Below, piece by piece: positions 33,624 to 44,285 of a DNA stretch of 64,000 nt. Within the stretch, counting starts at the first letter, position 1. Every line of letters begins with the position of its first letter. The translations under genes were made by a program, and so were the position numbers. Source of the DNA: Streptomyces sp. 135 (GTDB lineage Bacteria > Actinomycetota > Actinomycetes > Streptomycetales > Streptomycetaceae). The notes beneath the pieces were generated by a model, which was not told the origin of the DNA, ran no database searches, and saw only the letters and a list, made by a program, of their open reading frames with translations. The stretch covers positions 3,224,001 to 3,288,000 of the forward strand of contig NZ_CP075691.1 of NCBI RefSeq assembly GCF_020026305.1, given 5' to 3'.

Positions 33624-34376
33624 CTAGACGCTGACCACCACCGTCTTGGCGGCCTTGTCGTGCAGGCCCTGTCTGTAGGGCTTGTCGAAGAAGCTCCAGC
33701 CGCCGCAGATCGCCGTCCAGATGCAGGCGCAGCAGAAGGCGAACGGCAGCCAGAGGACGGCCGCGCGGGCGAGCGCGGTCTGCATGCTGGGCGTGGCGCC
33801 GTCGTTCAGGTTCGCGACGCGCATCCCCAGCAGCTTCTTGCCGAGCGTCTGCCCGGTCCTGGAGATCATGACGGTGTCGTACGCCATGTAGAGCACGGCG
33901 GCCAGCAGCGACTGGCCGAAGGACCTGCCCGTGTTCACCTTGTCGGGGTCGACGTCGTACTCGGACGTGTCGAACAGCCAGGACAGCAGCCAGACGACGA
34001 TGCCCACGAGGATCATGTCGATGATGCGGGCGAGGACGCGCTTGCCGCTGTCGGCCAGCGGGGGCATGCCGGCCAGCGGATCCTGCCCGCCGTAGCCGCC
34101 CGGGCCTCCCGGACCGCCCCCGTAGGGGCCGCCGGCGCCGCCGCCGTACGGGTTGCCGCTGCCGCCGTAGGGGTCGCCCTCGGAGGGCGGGGGCGGGACG
34201 CCGTAGGGCGTGCCGCCGCCGGAACCCGGAGGCGTGTTCCCGTAGGGGGCGCCGCCGCCCGGTGGCGGGGTGTCGTACGGGGAGCCACCGCCGGACCCGG
34301 GGGAAGGCCCGCCGGGCGGCTGCTTCTTGAACGGGTCGTCGTCCGGCGGCGGGTACTGCGGCGGTTCGGTGCTCAT
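33624..34376 (-). CDS. RDD family membrane protein with Pro/Gly-rich N-terminus
   Basis: A 250-residue protein. The first 105 residues are low-complexity Pro/Gly/Tyr repeats of the form GGxPYGxPPPG. An RDD domain follows, with three or four hydrophobic segments (MILVGIVVWLLSWLF, FGQSLLAAVLYMAYDT, AVLWLPFAFCCACI) and the arginine/aspartate signature KRVLARIIDMILVG. GQTLGKKLLGMRVAN is the usual cytoplasmic loop. The function of RDD proteins is poorly known. It is followed upstream by a second RDD gene on the same strand. Confidence 0.9.
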   Translation of the reverse strand: MSTEPPQYPPPDDDPFKKQPPGGPSPGSGGGSPYDTPPPGGGAPYGNTPPGSGGGTPYGVPPPPSEGDPYGGSGNPYGGGAGGPYGGGPGGPGGYGGQDPLAGMPPLADSGKRVLARIIDMILVGIVVWLLSWLFDTSEYDVDPDKVNTGRSFGQSLLAAVLYMAYDTVMISRTGQTLGKKLLGMRVANLNDGATPSMQTALARAAVLWLPFAFCCACIWTAICGGWSFFDKPYRQGLHDKAAKTVVVSV

Positions 34377-34492
34377 GGCCCGAGTCGACCGCGACGGCCC
34401 CCGCTCCGCATCCGGCGAGCGGCTGACCGGGTTACCCGACGGCGTACGTACCCCTCACACCACGGCGTACGTACGTCTGCTCATCCGGCGGC

Positions 34493-35968
34493 TCAACCTG
34501 CGACAAAGGTATTGGCCGCCTTGTCGTGCCAGCACTGCCGCCACGGCTTGTCGAAGAGGCACCACAGCACGCCGACGACACCGACCACCAACAGGCAGGG
34601 CACGCTGTAGACCAGCCAGCGCCGCAGGGCCGCCGCGAACGTCGGCGGCTCGTGCTCCTCGATGTCCCACACCTCGATGCCGCAGACCTTCTTGCCCAGG
34701 GTGCGGCCCCACTTGGCGGTGGGCAGCGCCTCGTACACGACGCCGAAGAGCAGGAGGACGGCGAGGATGATGCCGAGGTAGCCCGCGGTGGTGCCGTCGA
34801 GCAGCCAGACCGTGGTCTTCTCCCCCGACAGCTTCGCCGCGTCGATCTTGCTGTCGACGTGGTCGGCGGCCTCGGCGCCGAGCGGCAGGGCCGCGGCCCC
34901 GGTGACCGCCGCGAGGGCGACGGTGTCGACGAGCCGCGCCGCGAGGCGCCTGCCGAGTCCGGCGGGCCTGGCCGACGCCTGGGCGCGCGGCGGCGAGGAA
35001 CGGGTCGTCGGCCACCGGCTTCCACGGCACGACCGGCTGTCCGTCGCCCTGCCCTGGGGCCGGGGCGGCGCCCGCGAGCTGGTGCACCTGCTGGGCCCAG
35101 GACTGCGAGCCGCCGCCGGGCCCGGAGGTGACGGGCGCGGGGCACCGCCCTGCTGCGGCACGGTGGGCTGCGGGGTCGCGGCGCCCGGCTGGGGCTGCTG
35201 GACCGGCTGGGGCTGCGGCGCGGGAGCCTGGGCGGGGGCGGGTGCCTGCGGCGGTACGGAGGCCTGCGCGGGGACGGCGGGCTGCGAGGTGGCGGTCTGG
35301 GCGCCCTGTTGCTGTCCGGAGGCGGACCGCACGGCGCGGATCGTCATGGTGCCGTCGGCCACCGGTGCGGGAGTCGGCGTGGGGGCGGGCGCCCCCGTGG
35401 CCGCCCCGTCGGCGGGCTTCACCGGGCCCGTGGGGCGGCGGAACGTCACTGTTCCCTCGCCGGCGGTCGGCTTCGACGCGCCCGGCTTGACGGCGCGGAT
35501 CATGACCGTGCCGGGGTTGCTCTCGTCCTCGGGCGGCTCGGGCGCCGCCGCGGGCCCGGCGGCCGGGGTCCCGTCGCTCGGCACACGCGGGTCGGCCCTG
35601 CCCTGGGCACCCCACGAGATGCGACGCTCCTGCTCACCACCGAGGCCGGACTGCCGGGTCGCGTCGGCCTGCCAGGCGGAGGCGGGCTCGGGGCGGACGC
35701 CGTGCTGCTCCTGGCCGGCCGCCAGGGGCTCCTCGTCGAAGAAGTGCGGGCCGGTCTCCTCCACGGCGGGCGGCGTCACCGGGGCGCCCGTGCCCCGGCC
35801 GGTGCCGGGCGGTGCCGGGAGGGGTTCGCCGTCGGACGGCGCGGGACGGCTCGTACCGGGCACCCAGGCGGCGCCGTTCCAGTACCGGACATATCCCGGA
35901 ATGGACGGGTCGGGGTAGTAGCCTTCGCGCGGCCTGTCGTCGCCTGGGGCCGGAGTTGGGGCGCTCAT
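34493..35968 (-). CDS. RDD family protein with an internal frame switch
   Basis: A 491-residue protein as encoded. The N-terminus has a DUF2510-like block (REGYYPDPSIPGYVRYWNGA), then long Pro/Ala/Gln-rich linkers, then an RDD domain from about residue 325 (GLGRRLAARLVDTVALAAV). Between about 35140 and 34990 the frame looks wrong. The encoded residues are Ser/Arg/Pro-rich, whereas the neighbouring frame gives SQSWAQQVHQLAG and VVPWKPVADDPFLAAA, which fits this family far better. Two compensating one-base indels would explain it, either sequencing errors or a natural change. Overall product length is barely affected. Confidence 0.8.
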   Translation of the reverse strand: MSAPTPAPGDDRPREGYYPDPSIPGYVRYWNGAAWVPGTSRPAPSDGEPLPAPPGTGRGTGAPVTPPAVEETGPHFFDEEPLAAGQEQHGVRPEPASAWQADATRQSGLGGEQERRISWGAQGRADPRVPSDGTPAAGPAAAPEPPEDESNPGTVMIRAVKPGASKPTAGEGTVTFRRPTGPVKPADGAATGAPAPTPTPAPVADGTMTIRAVRSASGQQQGAQTATSQPAVPAQASVPPQAPAPAQAPAPQPQPVQQPQPGAATPQPTVPQQGGAPRPSPPGPAAARSPGPSRCTSSRAPPRPQGRATDSRSCRGSRWPTTRSSPPRAQASARPAGLGRRLAARLVDTVALAAVTGAAALPLGAEAADHVDSKIDAAKLSGEKTTVWLLDGTTAGYLGIILAVLLLFGVVYEALPTAKWGRTLGKKVCGIEVWDIEEHEPPTFAAALRRWLVYSVPCLLVVGVVGVLWCLFDKPWRQCWHDKAANTFVAG

Positions 35969-36235
35969 GTCCGTCGTCCCGTATCTGCTCGGGGGTCTTT
36001 TGAGGGCTCCACATCTATCAGACCTCCGTGTCCCACCGGGCGGCTCCCGCCCTACGGACCACTATCCGGGCACGGTCCCCACACTTCCCCCGCGAGCTCC
36101 ACGCCCCCGTCGACGCCCCCTCTTCGAAGTCGTCCGGAGAAAATTTCCCGAACCCGCGTAATGCTTCGGCGATCACGCGCTCTCCACTCGTACGGGGCCG
36201 CTCCCAGGGTCCCTACGAGAAAGGAACGCACCGAC

Positions 36236-36721
36236 ATGCACTCCGTGGTGGAACGCGAACTGGAAATCAAGCTGATCCTCTCGCCGGAACGGCTCGTCGC
36301 CGTCCCGGCCCGGCTCACCTACCGCACCGCCGATCCCTACGCCGTCCACATCGCCTTCCACATCGGCTCCGAGCACCCCGTGCACTGGACGTTCGCCCGC
36401 GAGCTGCTGGTGGAGGGGGTGTTCCGGCCGTGCGGCCACGGTGACGTGCGGGTCTGGCCGACGAAGGTGGACGGCCGCGGCGTCGTCCTGATGGCGCTCA
36501 GCTCACCGGACGGCGACGCCCTCCTGGAGGCTCCGGCGGCGGCCGTCTCCGCCTGGTTGGAGCGCACCCTGCGGGTGGTGCCCCCGGGCTCCGAGACCGA
36601 GCAGCTCGGCATCGACGACGGCCTCGCCGAGCTGCTCGCGCCCACCTTTGGTTGTGGCCGCGTGGACGAGCTGTGGCTGCGCGACCCGTGGCCCTCGGAC
36701 GAGTCCAAGGACGGCGAGTGA
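36236..36721 (+). CDS. ssgG: SsgA-like sporulation protein (likely SsgG)
   Basis: A 161-residue SsgA-like protein, a family unique to sporulating actinomycetes that guides septation and spore-wall events. The family blocks RLTYRTADPYAVHIAFHIG, VHWTFARELLVEGVFRP, GDVRVWP and LSSPDGDALLEAP are all present. Length and position next to the GlcD-like oxidase, upstream of hppD, recall S. coelicolor ssgG, which controls septum-site placement. The exact paralogue is inferred. AAAGGA precedes the ATG by 11 bases, and the open frame further upstream is not coding. Confidence 0.88.
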   Translation: MHSVVERELEIKLILSPERLVAVPARLTYRTADPYAVHIAFHIGSEHPVHWTFARELLVEGVFRPCGHGDVRVWPTKVDGRGVVLMALSSPDGDALLEAPAAAVSAWLERTLRVVPPGSETEQLGIDDGLAELLAPTFGCGRVDELWLRDPWPSDESKDGE

Positions 36722-36737
36722 TCACCCCTTCCGGCCG

Positions 36738-38108
36738 TCAGAACAGCTTTCCGGGGTTGAGGAGGTGGTGCGGGTCGAAGGCCGCCTTGACGGCCTGCTG
36801 CATCTCCACGCCCACTGGGCCGAGCTCGCGCGCCAGCCACTCCTTCTTCAGGACGCCGACGCCGTGCTCGCCGGTGATGGTGCCGCCGAGTTCGAGACCG
36901 AGGGCCATGATCTCGTCGAAGGACTCGCGGGCGCGCCGGGCCTCGTCGGCGTCCGCCGCGTCGAAGCAGACGGTGGGGTGCGTGTTGCCGTCGCCCGCGT
37001 GGGCGCAGACGCCGATGGTCAGGCCGTACTTCTCGCCGATGCGCTCGACACCGTCGAGCATCTCCGCGAGCCTGGAGCGCGGCACGCACACGTCGTCGAT
37101 CATCGTCGTGCCCTTGACGGCTTCGAGCGCGGTGAGGGACAACCGCCGCGCCTGGAGCAGGAGTTCCGACTCGGCGGCGTCCTCGGCCGGGACGACCTGG
37201 GTGGCGCCCGCCGCCTCGCAGAGCGCGCCGACGGCGGCGAGATCGGCCGTGGGGTGCGGGGTGTCGAAGGCGGCGAGCAGGAGGGCCTCGGTGGTCTCGG
37301 GCAGCCCCATGTTCGCCAGCGCGTTGACGGCCCGCACGGTCGTACGGTCCATCAGTTCGAGCAGCGACGGGACGTAACTGCCCTCCATGATCTTGCAGAC
37401 GGCGTCGCAGGCCGCCTGGGTCGACCCGAACTCGGCGGCGAGCACCAGCTGTTGCGGCGGCTTCGGCCTCAGCGCGAGGACGGCGCGGACGACGATGCCG
37501 AGGCTGCCCTCGGAGCCGACGAACAGCCGCGTGAGGTCGTATCCGGCGACGCCCTTGGCGGTGCGCCGGCCGGTGCTCATGAGCCGCCCGTCGGCGAGGA
37601 CGACGTCGAGCCCGAGGACGTACTCCGCGGTGACGCCGTACTTGACGCAGCACAGGCCGCCGGAGGCGGTGCCGATGTTCCCGCCGATGGTGCACATCTC
37701 CCAACTGGAGGGATCCGGCGGGTAGTACAGGCCGTGTTCGCCGACCGCTCGGGAGAGCGCGGCGTTGACGACGCCCGGTTCGACGACGGCGATCCGGTCG
37801 ACGGGGCTGATCTCCAGGATGCGGTTCATCTTGACGAGGGACAGCACGATGCAGCCGTCGCTGGCGTTGGCGGCACCGGACAGGCCGGTGCGGGCGCCCT
37901 GCGGCACCACGGGGACGCGCAGCTCGGTGGCGGTGCGCATGACGTGCTGGACCTGTTCGACGGTGCGGGGCAGGACCACGACGGCGGGGACACCGGCGGC
38001 GCAGAAGCTCGCCATGTCGTGGGAGTACGCGGACGTGACGTCCGGGTCCGTGAGGACCGCCTCGGCGGGCAGTCCCTCCTGGAGGAGTTCGACGAGGGTG
38101 CGGCTCAT
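36738..38108 (-). CDS. FAD-linked oxidase, GlcD/D-lactate dehydrogenase type
   Basis: A 456-residue flavoprotein of the FAD_binding_4 / GlcD family. The FAD PP-loop region shows VPVVPQGARTGLSGAA and the CTIGGNIGTASGGLCCVKYG block. The C-terminal oxidase domain ends with GEHGVGVLKKEWLA and NPGKLF. It likely oxidises glycolate, D-lactate or another 2-hydroxy acid; no partner GlcE/GlcF is adjacent. It starts at ATG 38108, and a GTG two codons upstream is the alternative. It is convergent with ssgG, with a 16-base gap. Confidence 0.92.
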   Translation of the reverse strand: MSRTLVELLQEGLPAEAVLTDPDVTSAYSHDMASFCAAGVPAVVVLPRTVEQVQHVMRTATELRVPVVPQGARTGLSGAANASDGCIVLSLVKMNRILEISPVDRIAVVEPGVVNAALSRAVGEHGLYYPPDPSSWEMCTIGGNIGTASGGLCCVKYGVTAEYVLGLDVVLADGRLMSTGRRTAKGVAGYDLTRLFVGSEGSLGIVVRAVLALRPKPPQQLVLAAEFGSTQAACDAVCKIMEGSYVPSLLELMDRTTVRAVNALANMGLPETTEALLLAAFDTPHPTADLAAVGALCEAAGATQVVPAEDAAESELLLQARRLSLTALEAVKGTTMIDDVCVPRSRLAEMLDGVERIGEKYGLTIGVCAHAGDGNTHPTVCFDAADADEARRARESFDEIMALGLELGGTITGEHGVGVLKKEWLARELGPVGVEMQQAVKAAFDPHHLLNPGKLF

Positions 38109-38197
38109 GATCACAGCGTCGCACCCGGGGCCATCGGTGTGAACCCGTGTGCCGCGCCCTTCCCCGTGCCGGGATGTGCTCTTCGTATTGACGCACA

Positions 38198-40930
38198 GTG
38201 AGTGTCATGAAGCGTTACGGGTCCCCTCTGAAGCCCTACAGGTCGCCCCGGAAGTCCTACGGGTCCTCCCCGAAGCCCTACCGGCCCCCGATGCGGCGTT
38301 CGGTGCGGCGTGCGCTGGTCGCCTGCGCGGCGGGGTCGGTGGCGCTCGGGGCCGCCTATGTGCTGGTGCCGCTGGACCGCGGGAAGGCCTCGCCGCCCGC
38401 GCTAGGACCGGTGGGGCGTGCCCGGGTGGCCGTGGAGGCGGGCAGGCCGGCGGCGCTGGCGGACCTGGCGGCGCTCATCGGGGACCGCGAGACGCATCTG
38501 CGGGCGCACCCGGGCGACGGACACTCCTGGGCGATGCTCGGCTCGGCGTATGTGGCGCGGGGCGCGCGCACCGCCGACGTCGCGTACTACCCGAAGGCCG
38601 AGCAGGCGCTGCGTACGTCGTTGAAGGCGCGGCCCGAGGGCAATCCGGAGGCGCTGGCGGGGCTCGCCGCCCTGGCGAACGCCCGGCACGACTTCCGTGC
38701 GGCCCGCATGTGGGGCGAGCGGGCGGTCCGGCAGGCGCCGAAGCGGTGGGTGGGCCACTCCACGCTGATCGACGCCTACACCGGGCTCGGTGACGCCAAG
38801 GCGGTCGGCAAGGCCCTGGAGTCCCTCAAGAAGCTGGGCTCGCGCTCCGCCGTGAAGGCGCGCACCGGGCAGGTCTACCGCGACCGAGGCTGGCGCGAGG
38901 ACGCCAACGCCGCGCTGACCGACGCGGCGGCGCTCGCCGACGGGCCCGCGGAGAGGGCGGCGTGCCTGCACCGTGTCGGGGAGCTGGCGTGGGAGCGGGG
39001 CGAGCCGGCGGAGGCGCTGCGCCACTACGACGCGGCGCTCGCCGCCGATCCCGACCACCATGCCTCGCTGGCGGGCCGTGGCCGCGCGCTCGCGGCGCTC
39101 GGCCACACCTCGGAGGCGCTGCACGCCTACCGCTCGGCGCTCACCAGGCAGCCGCAGCCCGAGTACGCCCTGGAGCTGGGCGAGCTGTACGAGGCGCTGA
39201 AGCTGCGGCCCGCCGCGCGCGCCCAGTACGACGTGCTGCGGGCGCGGGTGCGGGAGGAGGGCGCGGGCGGCGTCAACAACGAACGGGTGCTCGGTCTCTT
39301 CGAGGCGGACCACGGTGACGCGGAGGCCGCGGTGGAGCGGCTGAAGGCGGAGTACAAGCGGCACGGCAATCCGCAGACGGCGGACGCGCTGGGCTGGGCG
39401 CTGCACCGCTCCGGGGAGGGCGAGAAGGGCCTGAAGCTCGTCACCGAGGCGATGAAGAAGGGGCCGCGCAGCGCGCTGTTCGCCTACCACCGCGGGGAGA
39501 TCGAGCGGCAGCTCGGCAAGTACGGCGCGGCGCGGCGGCACATCGGGGAGGCCCTGCGGATCAACCCGTACTTCTCGCCGCTCGCCGTGCCCAAGGCGAA
39601 GCGGGCCCTGGCGGCCTTGGGCGATCCGCCGGAGGGCGGGCCAGAGCAGGTGTACGAAGCGCGGCGCCGGTCCCGAGCGGCGGGCGGAGCCGCGCCGGGC
39701 CGCGCCGGGCCACTCCTCGCCGCGGCGGGCCTCGCCCCGCCCCGGACGCCGCGCGGGCGGCCCCGAGCAGCCCTCGCCGGTCGTCCCCGGCGTCTCCCGG
39801 TCGCGTGCGCACGGCGTCACCCGGGAACTGAGTCCGCGCCGGGCGGCGGCCCCCACGGCGCCTCCAGGGCGGCCCGCAGGGCGGCGGCCAGGTCCTCGCC
39901 GATGCGTGCGGCGAGCTGCTCCTCGATGCGGGCGAGGGCGGCCTTGGCGAGGCGGTGGGCGCGTTCCCCCTCGGCGGTGCGCCTGATCAGGCGCTGCCGG
40001 GCGGAGGCGGGGTCAGGGACCTGTTCGAGGATCCCGGCGGCGACGAGTCCGTGCACGGCCTGGTGGGCGGTCTGCCGGGTGACGCCCATGCGCCGCGCCA
40101 GTTCGGAGACGGTGGTGCCCTCCTCGTCCAGTACGGAGCAGAGCTGCACCTGTGTCGGGGAGACCGGGGTCTCGCCGGCGGCCGCCATGGCGGCGAAGAG
40201 CCCCTCCTCGCACCAGCGGCGGGCCTCGCCGAGGAGTTGGGGCAGGTCGCGCTGGGTGGGCGGCATTTTTCCTCACAGATGTGCTCACCGGCTTGCTCAC
40301 CGGCACTTTCGAATGTCAGGCTACCTGACAGTCTTCAGGTATCCCTGCGGTCCGACTTCCCCGGAGCATTCCATGACCATCGAGTACGCCACGCGCTACC
40401 GCCCCGCCTCCCGCATCCCTGCGGACCCCGGCAAGCCCTACTTCATCGAGAAGGGCGAGGGCGACCGCGCCCATCTCTTCGGCGACCTGGTCACCGTCTA
40501 CGCGGGCGGCGAGCAGACCGAGAACACCTTCAACTTCTTCACCGTGGAGGGCCCCAAGGGCGACCTCATCCCCGCCCACGTGCACGCCGACACCCACGAG
40601 GTCTTCTACGTCACCCAGGGCGCCGTCCGGCTGTTCGTCGAGGACACCGAGGGCGTCCAGCAGGAGAAGCTGCTCACCCCCGGCGACTTCGGCTTCGTAC
40701 CGAAGAACTGCACGCACGCCTACCGCATGGAGCGCCACCACAGCCAGGTCGTCGGCGTCGCCGCGGGCCCCGGCGGCACCTTCGAGCGGTTCTTCGAGAA
40801 CCTCGGCGCGCCCACGGAACAGCACGGCCTGCCGCACCGGCCGCTCATACCCGCGCCCCACAAGTTCGGGACCGTGCCCCAGGAGTACGACGTGAACTTC
40901 CTCCCCGACCACCAGTGGCGCACCCGGTGA
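38198..40930 (+). CDS. TPR protein whose frame lacks its own stop
   Basis: From 38198 the frame encodes a basic N-terminus, one membrane segment (VACAAGSVALGAAYVLV) and a run of tetratricopeptide repeats, such as EPAEALRHYDAALAADPDHHA, to about residue 485 (near 39650). Beyond that the translation becomes Arg/Ala/Pro-rich, is antisense to the marR gene, and then runs in frame into the complete QueD protein to the TGA at 40928. As written it would give 910 residues. The TPR part is real; the read-through is probably a lost stop or a frame error, since a stop in another frame exists at 39829. Such TPR proteins usually serve as scaffolds. Confidence 0.6.
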   Translation: MSVMKRYGSPLKPYRSPRKSYGSSPKPYRPPMRRSVRRALVACAAGSVALGAAYVLVPLDRGKASPPALGPVGRARVAVEAGRPAALADLAALIGDRETHLRAHPGDGHSWAMLGSAYVARGARTADVAYYPKAEQALRTSLKARPEGNPEALAGLAALANARHDFRAARMWGERAVRQAPKRWVGHSTLIDAYTGLGDAKAVGKALESLKKLGSRSAVKARTGQVYRDRGWREDANAALTDAAALADGPAERAACLHRVGELAWERGEPAEALRHYDAALAADPDHHASLAGRGRALAALGHTSEALHAYRSALTRQPQPEYALELGELYEALKLRPAARAQYDVLRARVREEGAGGVNNERVLGLFEADHGDAEAAVERLKAEYKRHGNPQTADALGWALHRSGEGEKGLKLVTEAMKKGPRSALFAYHRGEIERQLGKYGAARRHIGEALRINPYFSPLAVPKAKRALAALGDPPEGGPEQVYEARRRSRAAGGAAPGRAGPLLAAAGLAPPRTPRGRPRAALAGRPRRLPVACARRHPGTESAPGGGPHGASRAARRAAARSSPMRAASCSSMRARAALARRWARSPSAVRLIRRCRAEAGSGTCSRIPAATSPCTAWWAVCRVTPMRRASSETVVPSSSSTEQSCTCVGETGVSPAAAMAAKSPSSHQRRASPRSWGRSRWVGGIFPHRCAHRLAHRHFRMSGYLTVFRYPCGPTSPEHSMTIEYATRYRPASRIPADPGKPYFIEKGEGDRAHLFGDLVTVYAGGEQTENTFNFFTVEGPKGDLIPAHVHADTHEVFYVTQGAVRLFVEDTEGVQQEKLLTPGDFGFVPKNCTHAYRMERHHSQVVGVAAGPGGTFERFFENLGAPTEQHGLPHRPLIPAPHKFGTVPQEYDVNFLPDHQWRTR
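39817..40266 (-). CDS. MarR family transcriptional regulator
   Basis: A 149-residue winged-helix regulator. The DNA-binding helices are TVSELARRMGVTRQTAHQAVHGL and the wing region is LEQVPDPASARQRLIRRTAEG (given as separate blocks). It is divergent from queD with a 106-base shared region holding a perfect dyad. The natural inference is that it represses queD and itself and is released by a flavonoid. Its stop lies inside the over-long frame of the TPR gene. Confidence 0.88.
   Translation of the reverse strand: MPPTQRDLPQLLGEARRWCEEGLFAAMAAAGETPVSPTQVQLCSVLDEEGTTVSELARRMGVTRQTAHQAVHGLVAAGILEQVPDPASARQRLIRRTAEGERAHRLAKAALARIEEQLAARIGEDLAAALRAALEAPWGPPPGADSVPG
40314..40330. promoter_or_regulatory. 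Candidate MarR operator before queD
   Basis: TGTCAGG-CTA-CCTGACA is a perfect 7-bp inverted repeat of typical MarR-site size, in the middle of the marR-queD divergent region. A partial extra copy (CAGGTAT) follows. Confidence 0.6.
40373..40930 (+). CDS. queD: Quercetin 2,3-dioxygenase (monocupin QueD)
   Basis: A 185-residue single-cupin protein very like the QueD quercetinase I remember from Streptomyces sp. FLA. Blocks include KPYFIEKGEGDRAHLFGD, GGEQTENTFNFF, the metal-binding HVHADTHEVFYVTQGAVR (His, His, Glu) and GDFGFVPKNCTHAYRME (second His). Quercetinases open the flavonol ring with release of CO. GGAG lies 8 bases before the ATG. It is divergent from a MarR regulator and followed by an alpha/beta hydrolase gene. 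Confidence 0.88.
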   Translation: MTIEYATRYRPASRIPADPGKPYFIEKGEGDRAHLFGDLVTVYAGGEQTENTFNFFTVEGPKGDLIPAHVHADTHEVFYVTQGAVRLFVEDTEGVQQEKLLTPGDFGFVPKNCTHAYRMERHHSQVVGVAAGPGGTFERFFENLGAPTEQHGLPHRPLIPAPHKFGTVPQEYDVNFLPDHQWRTR

Positions 40931-41012
40931 CCGGCCCCGCGCTGCGCCGGCTGATCGCCGCGCCGCACCCCGACCGGGCCCCGCTGCCACCGGCGGCGGC
41001 GCGCGAGCCGGC

Positions 41013-43042
<2,030 letters not shown>

Positions 43043-43109
43043 TCAATCTGTACAGCGGGGGGCCAGGATGGCCGGGCTATCTGTACATGATGACCACCCT
43101 GGAGGCCGC

Positions 43110-43604
43110 ATGGCGATCGATCATCTGGACGGCAGGCTCATCGTGCTCCTGGCGCGCGAGCCGCGTATCGGGGTTCTTGAGGCGTCCCGCAGGCTCGGGG
43201 TCGCGCGCGGCACGGTGCAGGCGCGGATGGACCGGCTTCAGTCCAATGGAGTCATCCGCGGGTTCGGCCCGGAGGTCGACCCGGCGGCGCTCGGCTATCC
43301 CGTCACGGCCTTCGCGACGCTGGAGATCAAACAGGGGCAGGGCGCGGATGTGCGGGCCCATTTGGCGACCGTCGCCGAGGTGCTCGAACTCCACACCATC
43401 ACGGGCCACGGCGATATGCTCTGCCGCCTCGTGGCGCGGTCGAACGCGGATCTCCAACGTGTGATCGACCGGGTCGTGGGTTTTGATGGCATCGTCCGGG
43501 CCTCCACCGCGATCGTCATGGAAAATCCCGTTCCGCTGCGGATCATCCCGCTCGTGGAACAGGCGTCCGAAGACCCCTGCGCCCCCGAGTCCTACGGCCC
43601 CTGA
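43110..43604 (+). CDS. hpdA: Lrp/AsnC-family regulator (likely HpdA)
   Basis: A 164-residue Lrp/AsnC protein. An N-terminal helix-turn-helix reads LDGRLIVLLAREPRIGVLEA and RLGVARGTVQARMDRLQSNG, and a ligand-binding RAM domain follows (AFATLEIKQGQGADVRAHLA). It is divergent from hppD, sharing a 121-base promoter region, which matches S. coelicolor hpdA, the activator of hppD that responds to 4-hydroxyphenylpyruvate. GGAGG lies 4 bases before the ATG. Confidence 0.9.
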   Translation: MAIDHLDGRLIVLLAREPRIGVLEASRRLGVARGTVQARMDRLQSNGVIRGFGPEVDPAALGYPVTAFATLEIKQGQGADVRAHLATVAEVLELHTITGHGDMLCRLVARSNADLQRVIDRVVGFDGIVRASTAIVMENPVPLRIIPLVEQASEDPCAPESYGP

Positions 43605-43637
43605 GCACCTTCGAGAAAAGGCGAGGTGAGCACGGCA

Positions 43638-44285
43638 GTGAATTTCTGGGACTACCTCGGCACCCGTCACGAACAGCTGCTGACGAACGCGTACCAACAC
43701 GCGAGCGCCGTCTTCCAGTGCATGGTCGTGGCGACCGTGATCGGCGTACTGATCGGCGTCCTCACCTACCGCAGCGAGTGGGCGGGCAATGTCGCCACGA
43801 CGGTCACCTCCACCATCCTCACCGTCCCGTCGCTCGCCATGATCGGCCTGCTGATCCCGGTCGTGGGCCTCGGCGTCGCGCCGACCGTCGTGGCCCTGAC
43901 CCTGTACGGCCTGCTGCCCATCGTGCGCAACGCCATCGTCGGCCTGCGGGGCGTGGACCCCTCGCTCGTCGACGCGGCGAAGGGCATCGGGATGTCCAGG
44001 GCCGCCCGGCTCTTCCGGGTGGAGCTGCCGATCGCCTGGCCGCCGATCCTCACCGGCATCCGGGTCTCCACCCAGATGCTGATGGGCATCGCCGCCATCG
44101 CCGCGTACGCCTCCGGGCCCGGCCTCGGCAACGAGATCTTCCGCGGCATCGGCTCGCTCGGCAGCAAGAACGCGCTCAACCAGGTGCTCGCGGGCACGCT
44201 GGGCATCATCGTCCTTGCGCTGCTCTTCGACGCCGCGTACGTCCTGATCGGCCGGCTGACGATCCCAAGGGGTATCCGTGTCTGA
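43638..44285 (+). CDS. Osmoprotectant ABC permease (OpuCB/ProW-like)
   Basis: A 215-residue permease with about five membrane segments and the coupling motif EGxxxxxAARGIGM-like stretch VDAAKGIGMSRAARLFRVELP. It is first in a four-gene operon for betaine, carnitine, choline or similar solutes. GTG 43638 (VNFWDYLGTRHEQL) has GAGGTGA 8 bases upstream, and GTG 43626 is an alternative. It overlaps the ATPase gene by 8 bases. Confidence 0.9.
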   Translation: MNFWDYLGTRHEQLLTNAYQHASAVFQCMVVATVIGVLIGVLTYRSEWAGNVATTVTSTILTVPSLAMIGLLIPVVGLGVAPTVVALTLYGLLPIVRNAIVGLRGVDPSLVDAAKGIGMSRAARLFRVELPIAWPPILTGIRVSTQMLMGIAAIAAYASGPGLGNEIFRGIGSLGSKNALNQVLAGTLGIIVLALLFDAAYVLIGRLTIPRGIRV

